In this document: piece after piece, positions 62,307-64,000 of the stretch | How the letters are laid out: every line of letters starts with the position of its first letter | Position numbering within the stretch: position 1 is the stretch's first letter | Assembly (NCBI RefSeq): GCF_007833165.1 | Contig: NZ_VOBQ01000014.1 | Location: forward strand, 1-64,000 | Length of the DNA: 64,000 nucleotides | Source of the DNA: Caenimonas sedimenti | GTDB taxonomy: Bacteria; Pseudomonadota; Gammaproteobacteria; Burkholderiales; Burkholderiaceae_C | Reading direction: 5' to 3' | Program-made: the position numbers and the translations under genes | Notes under the pieces: generated by a model | The model's input: only the letters and a program-made list of their open reading frames with translations | The model's database searches: none | Told to the model about the DNA's origin: nothing

Positions 62307-63370
62307 GCGGCGAACTCCTCCACGGCGGCCGGGTTGAATTCGATGCCGCTGCCCGGCGCGGCATTCACGACCGCGTGACCGTCTTCCAGTCGCAAGGGGT
62401 CCTTCAGGACCGGGTTCCACCAGTCGGCATATTCCAGCCAGGCTCCCGTCGGGCTCGCCAGCAGCAGGTGCGCGCTGACTTCCGGCCACAGGTGGCTGGA
62501 CAGCGGCGTGCCGTACACCTGCGCCATCGCCGCCACTCGCAACCAGCCGGTGACGCCGCCGCCTTTCATCACGTCGGGCATCACGTTGTCGCGTACACCG
62601 GCGTTGAATGCGTGGCGGAAGTCCAGCGGGCCCCACCAGTTCTCGCCCGCCTGCAGCGGCGTCGCCGTCGCCTGGGCCAGGCTCGCCAGCGCGGCGTAGT
62701 CATGCGCGAGCACCGGCTCCTCGATCCAGTGCAGGCCTTCGGCATCGAGCGCGCGCAGGCGGCGCTGCGCTTCGGTCGCATCCAGGCTCTGGTTGTAGTC
62801 GACCATGAGCGCGACGCCAGGCCCCACCGCTTCCCGCATGGCGCGCACGACGGCGATGTCTTCCTCCAGCGTGGGATAGCCGATCTTCGCCTTCACGCCG
62901 GGCAGGCCCTGGCGGGCCCAGGCCTCGGCCGCCTGGGCCGAGCCCGCCACGCCGTCGAAGCCGACACCGCCATACGCCCGCACCGGCCGCGCGGCGGCGC
63001 CCAGCAGCGAATGCAGGGGCAGGCCCTGCGAGCGGGCCAGGGCGTCCCACAGCGCCATGTCGATCCCAGCCAGCACCATGCCCACCAGGCCCTGGGTGCC
63101 CAGCAGCCGGAAGCGCGCATGCAGCTGGTCCCACAGGGTCGCCGGCGCCAGCGGCTGGCCCTGGACCAACGCTTCGCAGTTGCGCATCAGCTCCGCCGCC
63201 GGCTTCAGCGCGGCGGGGGTGTAGGTGAAGGTGATGCTGTGGCCCGGCGCGCCGGTGTCGGTGTGCACGGTGAGCAGGACCAGCGGTGACGCCTCCACCA
63301 CGCCGGAGGCGGTGCGGTGCGGCGGCATCGGCACCCGGACAGAGCGGACGTCGAAGCGGGTGATTTTCAT
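62303..63370 (-). CDS. mandelate racemase/muconate-lactonising enzyme family protein
   Basis: 355 residues from ATG 63370 (MKITRFDV); a GTG 9 bp upstream is also in frame. Enolase-superfamily barrel: KAKIGYPTLEED near residue 161 (KxK general base), MVDYNQ, IEEP and AGENW metal ligands near 190-245, and SSHLWPEVSAHLL near 294 with the His. The KAKIGYPTLEED and SSHL segments, and DVMKGGGVTGW, are closely like true mandelate racemase (MdlA), so a 2-aryl hydroxyacid substrate is likely. Upstream partner of the FAD dehydrogenase; first gene of the pair. Confidence 0.93.
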   Translation of the reverse strand: MKITRFDVRSVRVPMPPHRTASGVVEASPLVLLTVHTDTGAPGHSITFTYTPAALKPAAELMRNCEALVQGQPLAPATLWDQLHARFRLLGTQGLVGMVLAGIDMALWDALARSQGLPLHSLLGAAARPVRAYGGVGFDGVAGSAQAAEAWARQGLPGVKAKIGYPTLEEDIAVVRAMREAVGPGVALMVDYNQSLDATEAQRRLRALDAEGLHWIEEPVLAHDYAALASLAQATATPLQAGENWWGPLDFRHAFNAGVRDNVMPDVMKGGGVTGWLRVAAMAQVYGTPLSSHLWPEVSAHLLLASPTGAWLEYADWWNPVLKDPLRLEDGHAVVNAAPGSGIEFNPAAVEEFAA

Positions 63371-63446
63371 GATCCGCACTTTAGGCGCGTACGCGCCACC
63401 CCGCCTGAAGATTTTTCGCGGCCGGGCTGAAAAAAGGCCGTGCGGT

Positions 63447-64000
63447 TCAGGCAGCCTGGGTGACCGGTGCCTCGAGTTGCGATTCGAGATGCTGCACCAC
63501 CCGCTTCGGGTCCTCGATCAGCCGGTCCAGGGTCGCGTGCAGCCGCTGCAGGATGACCTCGTCGTCGACACTGACGTCGGGCGTCAATTCCGCCGCATGG
63601 GTCGGCACCCAGACCGAGACGACACGGAAGCGCAGGGTCAGGTGCTGCGGCAACTGCGGCACGGGCTCCAGCCCGCGTGCGACGATGTGCTGGGCCAGCA
63701 GGCGGCGCGTGTCGTTGTTCTGCGGCCCTTCGATGAGCACCGCGAAGCGGGTGTCGGCGACCCGGCACACGGTGTCGACTTCGCGCACCACCTGCGAGAG
63801 CCGCGATGCGGCGACCACAAGCGCGCGGTCGCCGGCCTCGCGGCCCTCGCTCGCGACGATCTCGCCATGGTTCGACAGGTCCACCAGCAGCACGGTGCAG
63901 CGATGGTTGGCGCGGCGCGCGCGCCGCAGCGCGTCGCGCATCCGCAGGCGCAGCACGGGCACGATGGTCAGGCCGGTCAGCGGGTCGGTGCTGTCCAGGG
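63447..64000 (-). CDS. GGDEF-domain protein with degenerate signature, 5' end outside the window
   Basis: The C-terminal about 184 residues are present; the gene continues beyond 64000. A DPLTGL start is followed by a GGDEF-fold core (LLVDLSNHGEI, AGDRALVVAASRL). The signature loop reads RVADTRFAVLIEG where active enzymes have RxGGDEF, so it has lost the catalytic and metal residues and probably does not make cyclic di-GMP. The last 30 residues form a helix. Separated from the racemase-like gene by 76 bp with an AAAAAAGG tract. Confidence 0.75.
   Translation of the reverse strand, partial: LDSTDPLTGLTIVPVLRLRMRDALRRARRANHRCTVLLVDLSNHGEIVASEGREAGDRALVVAASRLSQVVREVDTVCRVADTRFAVLIEGPQNNDTRRLLAQHIVARGLEPVPQLPQHLTLRFRVVSVWVPTHAAELTPDVSVDDEVILQRLHATLDRLIEDPKRVVQHLESQLEAPVTQAA

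Overview
The window looks like a chromosomal segment of a GC-rich betaproteobacterium, most likely of order Burkholderiales and family Comamonadaceae (Ramlibacter/Variovorax-like). The basis is the very GC-rich coding, the housekeeping gene content (glnE, yhdP, yajC-secD-secF, DUF1631, smg-dprA-LysM, def-fmt, pgk-pyk-fba-purC, purE-purK-tsaC, dacB, tsaB-rimI-UDG) and the frequent TTG/GTG starts joined to upstream stop codons. Genus is an inference from gene order and protein style, not from a database search. No rRNA, tRNA or CRISPR array was recognised.

Layout. 1-2660 is an accessory island: three small promoterless-looking genes, each followed by an integron-type attC site (the third one cut short), enclosed by a nearly perfect 125-bp inverted repeat. 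No integrase gene is visible, so this is an integrase-less cassette cluster. 2659-16916 is core: glnE (reverse), then yhdP, a nitrilase-family amidase, a DctS/FixL-like kinase and FixJ-like regulator, a tiny membrane-protein gene back to back with mltA, a PmtA-like methyltransferase and a sulfatase/LTA-synthase-like membrane enzyme. 16942-21988 holds a second methyltransferase and an Lrp-type regulator divergent from a giant indolepyruvate:ferredoxin oxidoreductase. 22099-25333 is the Sec accessory operon yajC-secD-secF, followed by a DUF1631 protein with a very long glycine-rich insert. 28178-31117 is the reverse block LysM-dprA-smg, divergent from def-fmt-azlC-azlD. 33877-42929 carries lower glycolysis (pgk, pyk, class II fba) running into purine genes (purC, purE, purK), a CnoX-type thioredoxin and the tRNA t6A gene tsaC/sua5.

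42984-50594 is more mixed: an SGNH-fold lipoprotein lacking its catalytic serine, a lipoprotein lipase-like hydrolase, an orphan receiver protein, a SemiSWEET, dacB, the tsaB-rimI-UDG cluster and a PF11397-type GlcNAc-transferase. 50895-60770 is dominated by two tandem paralogous haemagglutinin-type (TPS-domain) surface proteins of about 1,620 and 1,640 residues with different Pro/Ala- or Pro/Ser/Thr-rich tails; no partner transporter gene lies nearby. The right end has a translationally coupled mandelate-racemase-like enzyme and FAD-linked 2-hydroxyacid dehydrogenase, and the end of a degenerate GGDEF protein that runs off the window.

The most interesting items are (1) the cassette cluster flanked by inverted repeats, (2) the glycosyltransferase next to two proline-rich adhesins, with a perfect 13-copy hexanucleotide repeat in one tail, and (3) several odd proteins: the SGNH pseudoenzyme, the Gly-rich DUF1631 protein and a palindrome inside the UDG coding sequence.
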